Part shown: one piece after another, positions 1-7,819 of the stretch | Numbering within the stretch: position 1 is the stretch's first letter | How the letters are laid out: each line of letters starts with the position of its first letter | Assembly: GCA_902803345.1 (NCBI GenBank) | Contig: CADCPV010000014.1 | Span: 1-17,867, forward strand | Direction of reading: 5' to 3' | Length of the DNA: 17,867 nt | DNA from: an uncultured Eubacteriales bacterium | Lineage (GTDB): Bacteria > Bacillota_A > Clostridia > Lachnospirales > Lachnospiraceae | Position numbers and translations under genes: made by a program | Notes under the pieces: generated by a model | Seen by the model: the letters and a program-made list of their open reading frames with translations, nothing else | What the model was told of the DNA's origin: nothing | The model's database searches: none

Positions 1-2067
1 GCGCTCGTTCGGCCGCAGGTATCCGCCTTCCAAAGCGGCGGTCGCAGTCACCATCTTGAATGTGGACCCCGGTGCGAGGCGGCTCTGCGTCGCCCGGGAA
101 TAAAGCGGGCTCGACTGGTCTGCGAGCAGGCTCATATAGTAGGCGGAATCATTGATCTTGTTGGAGTCATAGCCCGGATAGGTGACGACCGCAAGAAGAT
201 TCCCGGAATTCGGATCCGTCAGCACGAGGCCCGCCGAACAGGGGTCGAGCGCGATCTGGCCCGGAAGAAGCTCCATCGATTTGATCTTGGCGCTGAAGAA
301 CTCATAGGCCGTCGCATTCGACATATTCTCCGAAAGGCGGCTGACCCATTCCGTATCCTCTAAAAGCACGCCCTGCCGGAACATTGCAAGCCCGATCTCG
401 CAGCCGGAAATCCGGTTCGTGTGAATCAGTTCGTCGTAAATCAGCTTATCAAAATCCCCGTAGGATTCGGCTATTTCCTCTAAAATCGCTTCGGTCATGA
501 AACCGTAGCAGGCCTCCACCGTATTGTAGCGCTGCTCTTCGGAGAACTTTGTCATATCGATCCAGCCCTCTGACAGCGCATGCCACAGAAGGTCCGGAAA
601 ACTGCATTCCTGTGCCTTCCAGGCGGTATAGACGGAATCTTCCGTGTTGATGGCCGATGTATTCAGATAGCCTTCCCGGACCATAAAGCTGTACATGTAA
701 TTGATGTAGGCCTGTCCGTAACTGTCAAATTCCGAGAGTTTTGTCCCCTCCCGGTTCTCAAGATAGCGCCGGAAGCGGTTCATCAGCTCGGTTTTGTGGG
801 CAAGCATCCGGCTGTTCATGCGCTTCTCGGCTTCACAGGCTTCATCCGATTCAAAGTCTGCAATCGAAAGGATGCTGTTGTTGATCATCTGGAAGTACAC
901 ATCCCGGATCGGAACCTGGTAATTGGACTCCTGGTAAGCCTTCATCGGGTCATAGTCGTCCTTTTCATACAGGTGATCCACAATGATGCCCGCAAGACGC
1001 TGCTCAATGACGTTGTAGGCGGCGATTGTCATGTCGGAATCGATGGACAGGTACACATCGTTGCCCTGCTCCGGCTCGGAAATGATCTCCTCATGCAGCG
1101 TGATGCCGGTGCTGTTGACATAGATAATCTTGCGGCCCTTGGTGCCCTGCAGATAGCTCTCATAGGCGGATTCGATGCCTTCCTTGCCGATCACATCGCC
1201 TGCGATATAATGGCCGCCCAAAGCGTTCAGGTCGTCAATTTCCTCGGTCGTGATCGATCCGACATAGCCGAGAATACTCGAAAAACATTCGCTGTTGTAA
1301 TAGACCCGCTTGAAGGCCTGCTCGACATGCACGCCCACAAGATCCGCCTGACTCTCCAAAACCGCCGCCTGCAGTTCGTCCGAGATGTTTTCCACAATCG
1401 GGGTTTCGATGTAGCGCGTATAGGAAGTTGCCGCAAGTGCATAGCGGATGTTGCAGATATTCAGGGCATCCTCCTTGGAAACCTGATCCGCCCCCTCCCA
1501 GCGGCTTGTGAAATTGTAGAGCGTCTTCATCAGGTATGTGATGACGGTCTCAGCGTCGTAGGAATAGGGGTCTTCGCCTTTTTCCTGCAGGCTTTCAATG
1601 GTTTTTGTTCCGTAAACGTCGCGGATGAAGGTCCGGACCTTTGCTGCGGACCCGGTAAACACATAGTTTCCGTCATCGCCGATCGAAGCCGGGACGGTTT
1701 TTTTCGGTTCCTCCCCGAAACGCGCCAAAAGGTGAATCAGCCGGAGCAGCATTTCGTTGAAGGCGCCGTCCTGCTTGGTATAGTAATACCAGTCGGTCAT
1801 CGTCACGCTGTAGACGACTTCGTTTCCCGCTAAAAGCACGCCGTTCCGGTCGTAGATATTGCCGCGCTGGGCCGGAATACTGACCTCTTTCCGGGTCGTA
1901 TTCATATAGCTTTCGGAATATTCCTCACTGTGCAGAAACTGCAGCGAAAACAGCCGTACCAGAAGTACGGCGGCCGCTGCGAAAAGAACCACGCCGAGAA
2001 TCAGCACGCGGTTCGCAAAAAATTTCTGCAGGCCCTTTTTCAGGATCTGGAAAAATCCCTCAGACAA
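1..2067 (-). CDS. mrdA: Penicillin-binding protein 2 (class B transpeptidase of the elongasome), 3' end outside window
   Basis: This is a class B PBP that cross-links peptidoglycan during side-wall elongation; it is anchored in the membrane with its catalytic domain outside. The frame is open for 689 codons to the window edge, with no stop. I see a short cytoplasmic start, one membrane segment at about residues 20-40, the N-terminal signature RGNIYDRNG at 68-76, a dimerisation-domain stretch GKEGIESAYESYL from 294, and the active-site motif STFK with Ser668 (bases 66-64). The SxN and KTG motifs must lie beyond the window. The active-site Ser is far later than in E. coli PBP2 (about residue 330), which fits the long clostridial form of roughly 900-1000 residues. 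I chose TTG at 2067 because an in-frame TGA lies two codons upstream, AAGGGAG (2077-2083) sits 9 nt before it, and it keeps the membrane segment. It overlaps mreD by 8 nt. SpoVD/FtsI-type PBPs are the alternative; the mreCD context argues for PBP2. Confidence 0.93.
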   Translation of the reverse strand, partial: MSEGFFQILKKGLQKFFANRVLILGVVLFAAAAVLLVRLFSLQFLHSEEYSESYMNTTRKEVSIPAQRGNIYDRNGVLLAGNEVVYSVTMTDWYYYTKQDGAFNEMLLRLIHLLARFGEEPKKTVPASIGDDGNYVFTGSAAKVRTFIRDVYGTKTIESLQEKGEDPYSYDAETVITYLMKTLYNFTSRWEGADQVSKEDALNICNIRYALAATSYTRYIETPIVENISDELQAAVLESQADLVGVHVEQAFKRVYYNSECFSSILGYVGSITTEEIDDLNALGGHYIAGDVIGKEGIESAYESYLQGTKGRKIIYVNSTGITLHEEIISEPEQGNDVYLSIDSDMTIAAYNVIEQRLAGIIVDHLYEKDDYDPMKAYQESNYQVPIRDVYFQMINNSILSIADFESDEACEAEKRMNSRMLAHKTELMNRFRRYLENREGTKLSEFDSYGQAYINYMYSFMVREGYLNTSAINTEDSVYTAWKAQECSFPDLLWHALSEGWIDMTKFSEEQRYNTVEACYGFMTEAILEEIAESYGDFDKLIYDELIHTNRISGCEIGLAMFRQGVLLEDTEWVSRLSENMSNATAYEFFSAKIKSMELLPGQIALDPCSAGLVLTDPNSGNLLAVVTYPGYDSNKINDSAYYMSLLADQSSPLYSRATQSRLAPGSTFKMVTATAALEGGYLRPNER

Positions 2068-2587
2068 CTTTCACTTCTCCCTTATTGATCCTGAGCTCCC
2101 AGCGTTTGCTGACAAACAGCAGCAGGCCGTAGATCGGCAGGAAAACAAGAAGCGTCAGGAGAATTTCGGGTACAAACACTTCCGTGAGATACGGGAACAG
2201 GGAGAACCTGCCGCCCACAAGGAAGCTGAACACATAGAGATATACATGAAAAACAAGTTCGTTCGCAAGCAGGATCAGGAAAAGGACCGGAATGATTTCC
2301 GACTCCATTTTCTCGGAAAGGAATCCGTCCGCATACCCCAAAAGCATCAGGATCAGCGCCTGGAACCCCGGCGTCCCGGTCCCGATCACATCGAGAATAA
2401 GGCCGCTCACGAACCCGACAAAAAGCCCGTAGGCCTTGCCGAAGAGAAAGCCCGTCGACATCACAAGAATCAGGATGAGGTTCGGAAGCGCGATCAGAAA
2501 ATCCACCCGCGGAAGCACCAAAAGCTGCAGCAGAAAACACAATGATCCGGAGATCAGAATCACCAAAAGCCGTTTCAGTCCGGTCAT
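2060..2587 (-). CDS. mreD: Rod shape-determining protein MreD
   Basis: This integral membrane subunit of the elongasome works with MreC, RodA and PBP2 in positioning side-wall synthesis. The protein has 175 residues and is hydrophobic almost throughout, with about five predicted membrane segments (around 8-27, 31-56, 66-86, 100-130 and 140-163), matching MreD in length and layout. MreD sequences diverge strongly, so the name rests on hydrophobic pattern plus position between mreC and a class B PBP. Its ATG overlaps the mreC stop (ATGA, 4 nt), and its end overlaps the PBP2 TTG start by 8 nt, implying translational coupling along the cluster. Confidence 0.9.
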   Translation of the reverse strand: MTGLKRLLVILISGSLCFLLQLLVLPRVDFLIALPNLILILVMSTGFLFGKAYGLFVGFVSGLILDVIGTGTPGFQALILMLLGYADGFLSEKMESEIIPVLFLILLANELVFHVYLYVFSFLVGGRFSLFPYLTEVFVPEILLTLLVFLPIYGLLLFVSKRWELRINKGEVKVV

Positions 2588-3480
2588 TTTTCCGCCTCCG
2601 TTTCCTGAAGTTTTTCCTTCATGGTCGTGATGACGAGCACCTCCTGAAGCCGGTTGAAGTCCACCGCCGTCCGGATTGTTCCGCTCTTTGTCAGCTGGTC
2701 CGGATTCAGCACCACGTTCTCTGCGTAGCCAAGAAGAAGCCCGGGCAGATACTTGTCGGAAATCGAGGACGTGACAATCGCATTGTCCTTTGTCTCGTCA
2801 AAGTCTGCAAGCGCATTCGAAAGCAGCATGATGCCGCTGCCGGATCCCGACAGGTCTCCGGTCGCAATACAGTTATGATGCCCGTGGCGGGTCATGGCGC
2901 TGACACTTGTGTTGTCTTCAATAATTGCCGTCACAACCGCATAGTTCAGGCCTACGCTTGTAACAATGCCCACAAGGCCGTCGGCATTGATGACATTCAT
3001 GTCCACCCGTACGCCGTCCATCGTGCCCTTGTTGATTGTGAAGCGGTTGAAGCAGTTCACGCCGTCCGAGCCGATGATCTTCGCTTCCTGCATTTCATAT
3101 TCCGATAGACGGTTCTTCGCCCGAAGGAGCGCCCGAAGCTCTTCATTTTCAATGACTGCGTCATTCGCGTCCTGAAGCTTCATCCGAAGCTGCAGGTTCT
3201 CCTCCTCAAGCTCTGCGACCCGCTCCTTTGCCTCTTTGAGACTCAGACGGTTCTGGTCGGAACGGAACAGGAAGGAACCGACCTCATTCGCGCCTTCCTG
3301 GAAAGGAACGACAATGACGCCGAGCACGGTCGCGATGGAAATGGAATCATCTCTCGTAAAATAGTGGAAAAGAATCGAGAAGACGCAGACGGCAGACAGG
3401 ATGACCAGGACAACCCTGGCATGAATCCTGCTCACGATATGATTGATAAAAAAAGCTTTGATTGCTGAAAAAACCGTCAT
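2584..3480 (-). CDS. mreC: Rod shape-determining protein MreC
   Basis: MreC is a bitopic membrane protein that forms extracellular assemblies and activates the PBP2/RodA machinery. The 298-residue product shows the expected order: short cytoplasmic N-terminus, membrane segment at about 22-40, a coiled coil at about 78-120 rich in Glu, Leu and Lys heptads, then the two-lobed beta domain with patterns typical of MreC (NKGTMDGVRVDMNVI, GLVGIVTSVG, GLLLGYAENV). The same frame is open upstream to 3834, but that part lies inside radC and reads as low-complexity Arg/Gly/Ala sequence. The real start is ATG at 3480, overlapping the radC stop as ATGA. The gene is coupled to radC above and mreD below. 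Confidence 0.95.
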   Translation of the reverse strand: MTVFSAIKAFFINHIVSRIHARVVLVILSAVCVFSILFHYFTRDDSISIATVLGVIVVPFQEGANEVGSFLFRSDQNRLSLKEAKERVAELEEENLQLRMKLQDANDAVIENEELRALLRAKNRLSEYEMQEAKIIGSDGVNCFNRFTINKGTMDGVRVDMNVINADGLVGIVTSVGLNYAVVTAIIEDNTSVSAMTRHGHHNCIATGDLSGSGSGIMLLSNALADFDETKDNAIVTSSISDKYLPGLLLGYAENVVLNPDQLTKSGTIRTAVDFNRLQEVLVITTMKEKLQETEAEK

Positions 3481-4160
3481 GTCAGTATTCCCAAATCCCG
3501 GAAACTTGTGTATTTCCGGTCGCCGATAATCAGATGGTCTAAAAGCCGGATTCCGACAAGGCGCGCCGCCTGCTGAAGCTGCAGCGTTGCCCCGATGTCT
3601 TCGCCGGAAGGCTCCGGATCCCCGCTGGGATGATTGTGAAGCACCAGGATGCCCGGTGCGTTGTGCGAAAATGCCAGTGACAGAATCTCCCGGATCGGAA
3701 ACATGGCTGCATCGGAACTGCCCGATGTGAGATTCTCTTCCGCTTTCAGCCTGTTCCTGCCGTCCAGATACAGCACGCGGACCTGCTCCCGCGGTTCGGC
3801 ACGCATCTCCTCCATATAGCGGTGCGCGATCCATTCCGGGGATTCATAGGCTTCCGACTCCGAATAGTAAGCCGCCGAAAAACGCACAATCAGCGTGCAC
3901 AGGCACAAAATCTGAATTGCCTTGACCCGGCCGACGCCCGGGATCCGAAGAAGCTTTTCGTAATTCAGATTCCGGATTCCGGAAAGCCTGCCCCCGCCGG
4001 CGGAAATGATATTCCGCGAAAGATCCACGGAACTCATGCCCTTTGTACCGGTACGAAGAATGACTGCCAGAAGTTCCGAATCGTCAAGGTTCTTCGGGCC
4101 GTATTTCAGCACCTTTTCATAGGGCCGAAGCTCTGCCGGTATTTCTTTGATTGTTGCCAT
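3477..4160 (-). CDS. radC: RadC family JAB/MPN-domain protein
   Basis: RadC is named for DNA repair, but its biochemical role remains unclear; the C-terminal half is a JAB1/MPN (JAMM) metal-binding fold. At 227 residues it is normal family length. The N-terminal part carries a UPF0758 domain with a helix-hairpin-helix, LLRIPGVGRVKA (70-81). The metal site is complete: His175, His177, Ser179-Gly-Asp and Asp188 in the HNHPSGD..PS..D motif, with Glu125 a likely partner. ATG at 4160 has AAGGAG at 4168-4173, 7 nt upstream. It is the first gene after a strong promoter and is joined to mreC by a 4-nt overlap. radC beside mreBCD is a common arrangement in Firmicutes, so it shares a transcript with wall-elongation genes. 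Its ribosome binding site lies inside a leader hairpin (4168-4195). Confidence 0.95.
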   Translation of the reverse strand: MATIKEIPAELRPYEKVLKYGPKNLDDSELLAVILRTGTKGMSSVDLSRNIISAGGGRLSGIRNLNYEKLLRIPGVGRVKAIQILCLCTLIVRFSAAYYSESEAYESPEWIAHRYMEEMRAEPREQVRVLYLDGRNRLKAEENLTSGSSDAAMFPIREILSLAFSHNAPGILVLHNHPSGDPEPSGEDIGATLQLQQAARLVGIRLLDHLIIGDRKYTSFRDLGILT

Positions 4161-4167
4161 AAGACTG

Positions 4168-4195
4168 CTCCTTTCACAAGATAAGGTGTAAGGAG
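4168..4195 (-). promoter_or_regulatory. Leader hairpin covering the radC ribosome binding site
   Basis: In the transcript, a CTCCTTACAC arm is followed by an 8-nt loop and a GTGAAAGGAG arm. Nine of ten positions pair, with one A-A mismatch. The 3' arm contains the whole AAGGAG Shine-Dalgarno of radC. No U-tract follows and the radC ATG is 7 nt further on, so it is not a terminator. The visible structure would hinder ribosome access. Whether a ligand, protein or temperature opens it is unknown. Confidence 0.6.
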
Positions 4196-4213
4196 AGCCG
4201 AAACCATTAGAAT

Positions 4214-4242
4214 ATTATACCACGGATCTCACAGCTTGACAA
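4214..4242 (-). promoter_or_regulatory. Sigma-A promoter for radC-mreC-mreD-mrdA
   Basis: The -35 box TTGTCA (4237-4242; five of six match TTGACA) and the -10 box TATAAT (4214-4219; perfect) are separated by exactly 17 nt. Transcription should begin near 4207, giving a leader of about 47 nt that is mostly the ribosome-site hairpin. The -35 box overlaps the last codons and stop of the upstream PLP-enzyme gene, so no separate terminator for that gene fits between them. Confidence 0.85.
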
Positions 4243-5494
4243 GGTTTCTCTTCAGAAGGAGGTCCAGTGACTTCATGATACCGTACTTTCCGTGGGGATA
4301 GGTCAGTCCGCCCTGGAAATAGACATTGTAGGGCGCGCGGAGCGGTCCGTCCGCCGATAGCTCGATCGAAGAGCCGGACACAAAGGCGCCTGCCGCCATA
4401 ATAACCGGGTCGTCGTAGCCTGGCATGTCCCAGGGCTCCGGCGTGACAAAAGAATCCACCGGCGACGCGGACTGGATGCCTTCGCAGAAGGCACAGAGCC
4501 GTTCCGGGAGATCAAGCCGGATTGCCTGGATAATGTCGAAACGTTCGGCATCCGCCTTCGGGAAAACCGAAAAGCCGAGGCTTTCATAGAGATTTGCCGC
4601 AAAAACCGCCGTTTTCAGGGCGGCAGCGGTTACGGTCGGCGCGAGGAAAAAGCCCTGCAGAAGCGCCGGCATCTGCCCCAGATTCGCACCGACCTCCTGC
4701 CCGAGTCCCGGTGCGGAAAGGCGGTACGCGCATTCGGCGATACATTCCTCTGTCCCGCAGATATAGCCGCCGACCGGCGCAAGTCCGCCGCCCGGGTTTT
4801 TGATCAGGGATCCGACAACCATGTCCGCGCCGAATTCGGAAGGCTCATTCCTGCAGACGAATTCGCCGTAGCAGTTGTCCACCATGCAGAGAATATCCGG
4901 CCGGATGCCCTTGATAAAGGCGATCAGTTCGCCAATCTCCTCCGGGGAAAAGGTCCTGCGGTCGGAATAGCCTTTGGAGCGCTGGATCGTGACCAGCCTG
5001 GTTTTTTCTGAAATTGTGTTCCGTATGCCTTCATAGTCAAAACCGCCGTCCGAAAGAAGGTCGACCTGCCTGTATGAGACGCCCCATTCCCGAAGCGAAC
5101 CGCGGGATGGACGGATTCCTATGACTTCCTGCAGCGTGTCATAGGGCGCACCGACGGGCGACAGGATTTCGTCCCCGGGCCGTACACAGGAAAACAGTGC
5201 GACTGTCAGCGCATGGGTGCCGCAGGTGATCTGCGGCCGCACGAGCGCAGCCTCCGTTCTGAATGTATCCGCATAGATCCGCTCCAGTGCTTCTCTTCCG
5301 CTGTCGTTGTAGCCGTAGCCGGTCGTCGCCGCAAAATGCCCTTCCTGCAGGCGGTTTTCCTGCATCGCCCGAAGCACCTTCAGCTGGTTGTATTCGGCGG
5401 TCCTGTCGATCCGAAGGAAACGTTCCGATAGTTTCTCTTCGATTTGTTCGGACAGTTCCTGAACTTCAGGACTGATTCCAAGTTCTGAGTACAT
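4229..5494 (-). CDS. Methionine gamma-lyase family protein (YnbB/'aluminium resistance' type PLP enzyme)
   Basis: This is a fold-type I PLP-dependent enzyme of the family variously called methionine gamma-lyase family, aluminium resistance protein or YnbB; the natural substrate is not settled. Numbering from the chosen start (421 residues), I see TTGYGYNDSGRE at 57-68, ITCGTHAL near 89-96 where the PLP phosphate is usually held, VDNCYGEF at 205-212 with the Asp that pairs with the PLP ring nitrogen, and the likely Schiff-base Lys232 in GSLIKNPGGG. The frame also opens at 5518, but that start has no good ribosome site and overlaps miaA by 53 nt; ATG at 5494 has AGAAGGA upstream and overlaps miaA by 29 nt. 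In Bacillus and many clostridia this gene sits near miaA and hfq, matching the context here. It has no obvious terminator of its own. Confidence 0.9.
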   Translation of the reverse strand: MYSELGISPEVQELSEQIEEKLSERFLRIDRTAEYNQLKVLRAMQENRLQEGHFAATTGYGYNDSGREALERIYADTFRTEAALVRPQITCGTHALTVALFSCVRPGDEILSPVGAPYDTLQEVIGIRPSRGSLREWGVSYRQVDLLSDGGFDYEGIRNTISEKTRLVTIQRSKGYSDRRTFSPEEIGELIAFIKGIRPDILCMVDNCYGEFVCRNEPSEFGADMVVGSLIKNPGGGLAPVGGYICGTEECIAECAYRLSAPGLGQEVGANLGQMPALLQGFFLAPTVTAAALKTAVFAANLYESLGFSVFPKADAERFDIIQAIRLDLPERLCAFCEGIQSASPVDSFVTPEPWDMPGYDDPVIMAAGAFVSGSSIELSADGPLRAPYNVYFQGGLTYPHGKYGIMKSLDLLLKRNLVKL

Positions 5495-6383
5495 CGATTG
5501 CCTGTTCCTTCTCCACATCGATCCAGCGGACGTCCCGCTCGCGCCGGAACCAGGTCAGCTGGCGCTTCGCGAAATGCCGCGTTTCTTTTTTGATATTCTC
5601 TACAGCCTCCGCAAGGCTTATTTCTCCGCAGAGATGTGCGTACAGCTGCTTGTATCCGAGGCCCTGCATCGCAGTCATCTCCCGCGTGCAGCCGTAGTCG
5701 ATCAGATGCCTGACCTCCTCTAAAAGCCCATCCTGCATCATCCGGTCGACACGTTCCTCAATCCGCCGGTACAGCCGTTCCCGTTCCATCGTGAGGACGT
5801 AAAAATGCGGCTCATAGGGGCTTTCCTTTGCCCGCTCCCGCGCATTGTGCACGGAAATCGGTTCGCCGGTCATCTCCTGATACTCTAAAGCCCGGATCAT
5901 GCGCTTGAGGTTCCCGGAATCGATCAGTTCCGCACTCTTCGGATCTTTTTCAAGAAGCAGAGCCCGGACTGCTTCGGGGCCTTCCTGTTCCGCAAGCTTC
6001 GTAAGCCGCTCCCGGATCGAAAGGTCCGCCGGATTATCCGTAAAGTCGATGTCGTAGAGCACTGACTGGATGTAAAAGCCGGTGCCGCCGCAGATCACCG
6101 GGATATGGCCGCGCCTGTAAATCCCTGTGAGCGCTTCCTTTGCAAGGCGCTGGAAAACCGCCACATTGAAGGGTTCTTTCGGGTCGAGCACGGAGATCAG
6201 ATGATGCGGGACACCGCGCATTTCCGCTTCTGTGATCTTAGCAGAACCGATGTCGAGCATCCGGTAAACCTGCATCGAATCCGCGGAAATCACCTCTCCG
6301 CCGAACTCTTTGGAAAATTCGACCGCAAGATCCGATTTCCCGACCGCGGTCGGTCCGGCGATGATCACAAGAGGCGGTTTCAT
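5466..6383 (-). CDS. miaA: tRNA dimethylallyltransferase
   Basis: MiaA transfers a dimethylallyl group to N6 of A37 in tRNAs that read codons beginning with U, the first step toward ms2i6A. The 305-residue product has the P-loop GPTAVGKS at 10-17 and the DSMQVY motif (35-40) with Asp35, the expected catalytic acid. The family pattern continues with IGSAKIT, VPHHLI, GGTGFYIQ and a C-terminal half with TAMQGLGYKQLY and RHFAKRQLTWFRR. Length and domain order are normal. The ATG overlaps the end of murF by 4 nt, and the next gene starts inside its 3' end, so it is embedded in a coupled series. Confidence 0.98.
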   Translation of the reverse strand: MKPPLVIIAGPTAVGKSDLAVEFSKEFGGEVISADSMQVYRMLDIGSAKITEAEMRGVPHHLISVLDPKEPFNVAVFQRLAKEALTGIYRRGHIPVICGGTGFYIQSVLYDIDFTDNPADLSIRERLTKLAEQEGPEAVRALLLEKDPKSAELIDSGNLKRMIRALEYQEMTGEPISVHNARERAKESPYEPHFYVLTMERERLYRRIEERVDRMMQDGLLEEVRHLIDYGCTREMTAMQGLGYKQLYAHLCGEISLAEAVENIKKETRHFAKRQLTWFRRERDVRWIDVEKEQAIDVLRTWNQS

Positions 6384-7807
6384 TCTGCTAAAATCTCCTG
6401 TAACAGATCTGTAAAATGCATGCTGTGAGAAGCCTTGAAATAGACAATGTCGCCGGGCTGGATTTCTGCCTGAAGCGCTTCCTTCATTTCGGGCAGTGAA
6501 TCATAGTGGCTGAAGCGGTCCGGATATCCCTGATCCGAAAGCGCCCTGCCGATATGCTCCGCCTCTTTTCCGCAGAGGAAAAACCGGTCCGGAAGCGTCC
6601 CGCTGCAGGCGCTGAGCCCCACTTCATAATGGAAGCGCGGGGATTCCGGCCCCAGTTCCAGCATGTCGCCGAGGACCGCGATCCGCCTTCGGGATTCTTT
6701 CGGCTGCATTTCGGCGAGTACTTTCAGTCCTGCCTTCATGCTGTCAGGGCTTGCATTGTACGTATCATCAATATAGAGGATGCCGTTCTTCTCCCGCCGC
6801 TCGAGTCTCCCGGAAAAACCGGTAAAGCCCGAGAGCGCTTCTGCGGCTTTCTTGAGGTCTACGCCGAAATAGTCCGCGACAGCCAGAGCCGCAAGCGCAT
6901 TCAGAACATTATGGATGCCGGGGACACCGAGCTGAACCGGGAACATCTTCGTGCCTTCCTTCACAAAATCGAAGGCATAGCAGCCGTTCTCGGGGTGGAT
7001 CGAGACTGCCTGGCAGGATGCGTTTTCCGAAGTTCCGTAAAGAACCGTCCTGTATCCGGTATAGTCCCGGTATTTCAGAAGCTGCGGATCGTCCCCGCAC
7101 AGAAACAGCACCTGTTCCTCTTTCCGGGAAGGCCAGAAACCGCGGGTAACCGTCATCTTTTCCTCTGTCAGCCGGTCCTGGTTTCCATAGTATTCCATGT
7201 GCGCAACACCGATATTCGTGATGACGGCGCAGGAAAGATCGCAGAGCGCGGAAATCGTCCCAAGTTCATCCGGGACATTCAGTCCCAGTTCCAGCACCGC
7301 AAGATCGTAATCATCCGACAGTTCGCAGAGTGTGATCGGGACGCCGAGCTTGTTGTTGTAGTTCTTCCCGGTGCGGTACACCTTCCGCTCCGCTGAAAGC
7401 GCCGCTGCGATCATCTCGCGCGTCGTCGTCTTTCCGACGGAACCCGTGACACCGACGGCCCGGATCGAAAGCAGCGAACGCACATAGGCTGCGATTTTCT
7501 GAAGCGCCGTAAGCGTATCCGGAACCATGATCAGCGCAGCCGTGTTTTCCGGATGTTCTGCGGCCCAATGCATCCAGTCCTGCAGCGGCTCGTATTTTGC
7601 CGAAATTACGGCTTTTGCGCCCTTTTTCAGTGCACCGCCGATAAACTGATGCCCGTCAATGCGTTCGCCCGCTATCGGCACAAATAACGCATCCTCGGGG
7701 ATGTTTCTGGAATCCGTCGTGAGCTTTGTCACCGCAGTCTCCGGATCGCCGTATACGAGCGTTCCTCCGGTTACGCGGACGATATCCGCCGCTGTTATTC
7801 TATTCAT
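6380..7807 (-). CDS. murF: UDP-N-acetylmuramoyl-tripeptide--D-alanyl-D-alanine ligase
   Basis: MurF adds D-Ala-D-Ala to the UDP-MurNAc-tripeptide, the last cytoplasmic step of the peptidoglycan precursor. The 475 residues show the three Mur-ligase domains: an N-terminal UDP-binding part with TDSR at 31-34; the central ATPase with GVTGSVGKTT at 119-128, NNKLGVP at 151-157 and ELGLNVPDEL at 173-182; and the C-terminal part with FSGRLE at 331-336 and DDTYNASPDSM at 347-357. PGIHNVLNALAA near 296-307 replaces the usual PGRHNVLNALAA, a mild change. The gene starts 12 nt after lepB with an AGAGGG site and overlaps miaA by 4 nt. Its product supplies the substrate for the PBP2 encoded further down. 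Confidence 0.97.
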   Translation of the reverse strand: MNRITAADIVRVTGGTLVYGDPETAVTKLTTDSRNIPEDALFVPIAGERIDGHQFIGGALKKGAKAVISAKYEPLQDWMHWAAEHPENTAALIMVPDTLTALQKIAAYVRSLLSIRAVGVTGSVGKTTTREMIAAALSAERKVYRTGKNYNNKLGVPITLCELSDDYDLAVLELGLNVPDELGTISALCDLSCAVITNIGVAHMEYYGNQDRLTEEKMTVTRGFWPSRKEEQVLFLCGDDPQLLKYRDYTGYRTVLYGTSENASCQAVSIHPENGCYAFDFVKEGTKMFPVQLGVPGIHNVLNALAALAVADYFGVDLKKAAEALSGFTGFSGRLERREKNGILYIDDTYNASPDSMKAGLKVLAEMQPKESRRRIAVLGDMLELGPESPRFHYEVGLSACSGTLPDRFFLCGKEAEHIGRALSDQGYPDRFSHYDSLPEMKEALQAEIQPGDIVYFKASHSMHFTDLLQEILAE

Positions 7808-7819
7808 ATTTTCCCTCTG

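Noticed and set aside
580..1833. A 417-residue plus-strand open frame
   Set aside because: It lies entirely opposite the PBP2 gene, shows no family motif I recognise, and the minus-strand frame is continuous through it.
2584..3834. A longer mreC frame opening at 3834
   Set aside because: The extra 118 residues lie inside radC, read as low-complexity Arg/Gly/Ala sequence, and MreC similarity begins exactly at the ATG at 3480 that overlaps the radC stop.
6506..7396. A 296-residue plus-strand open frame
   Set aside because: It is the antisense shadow of murF, with no ribosome site or recognisable domain.
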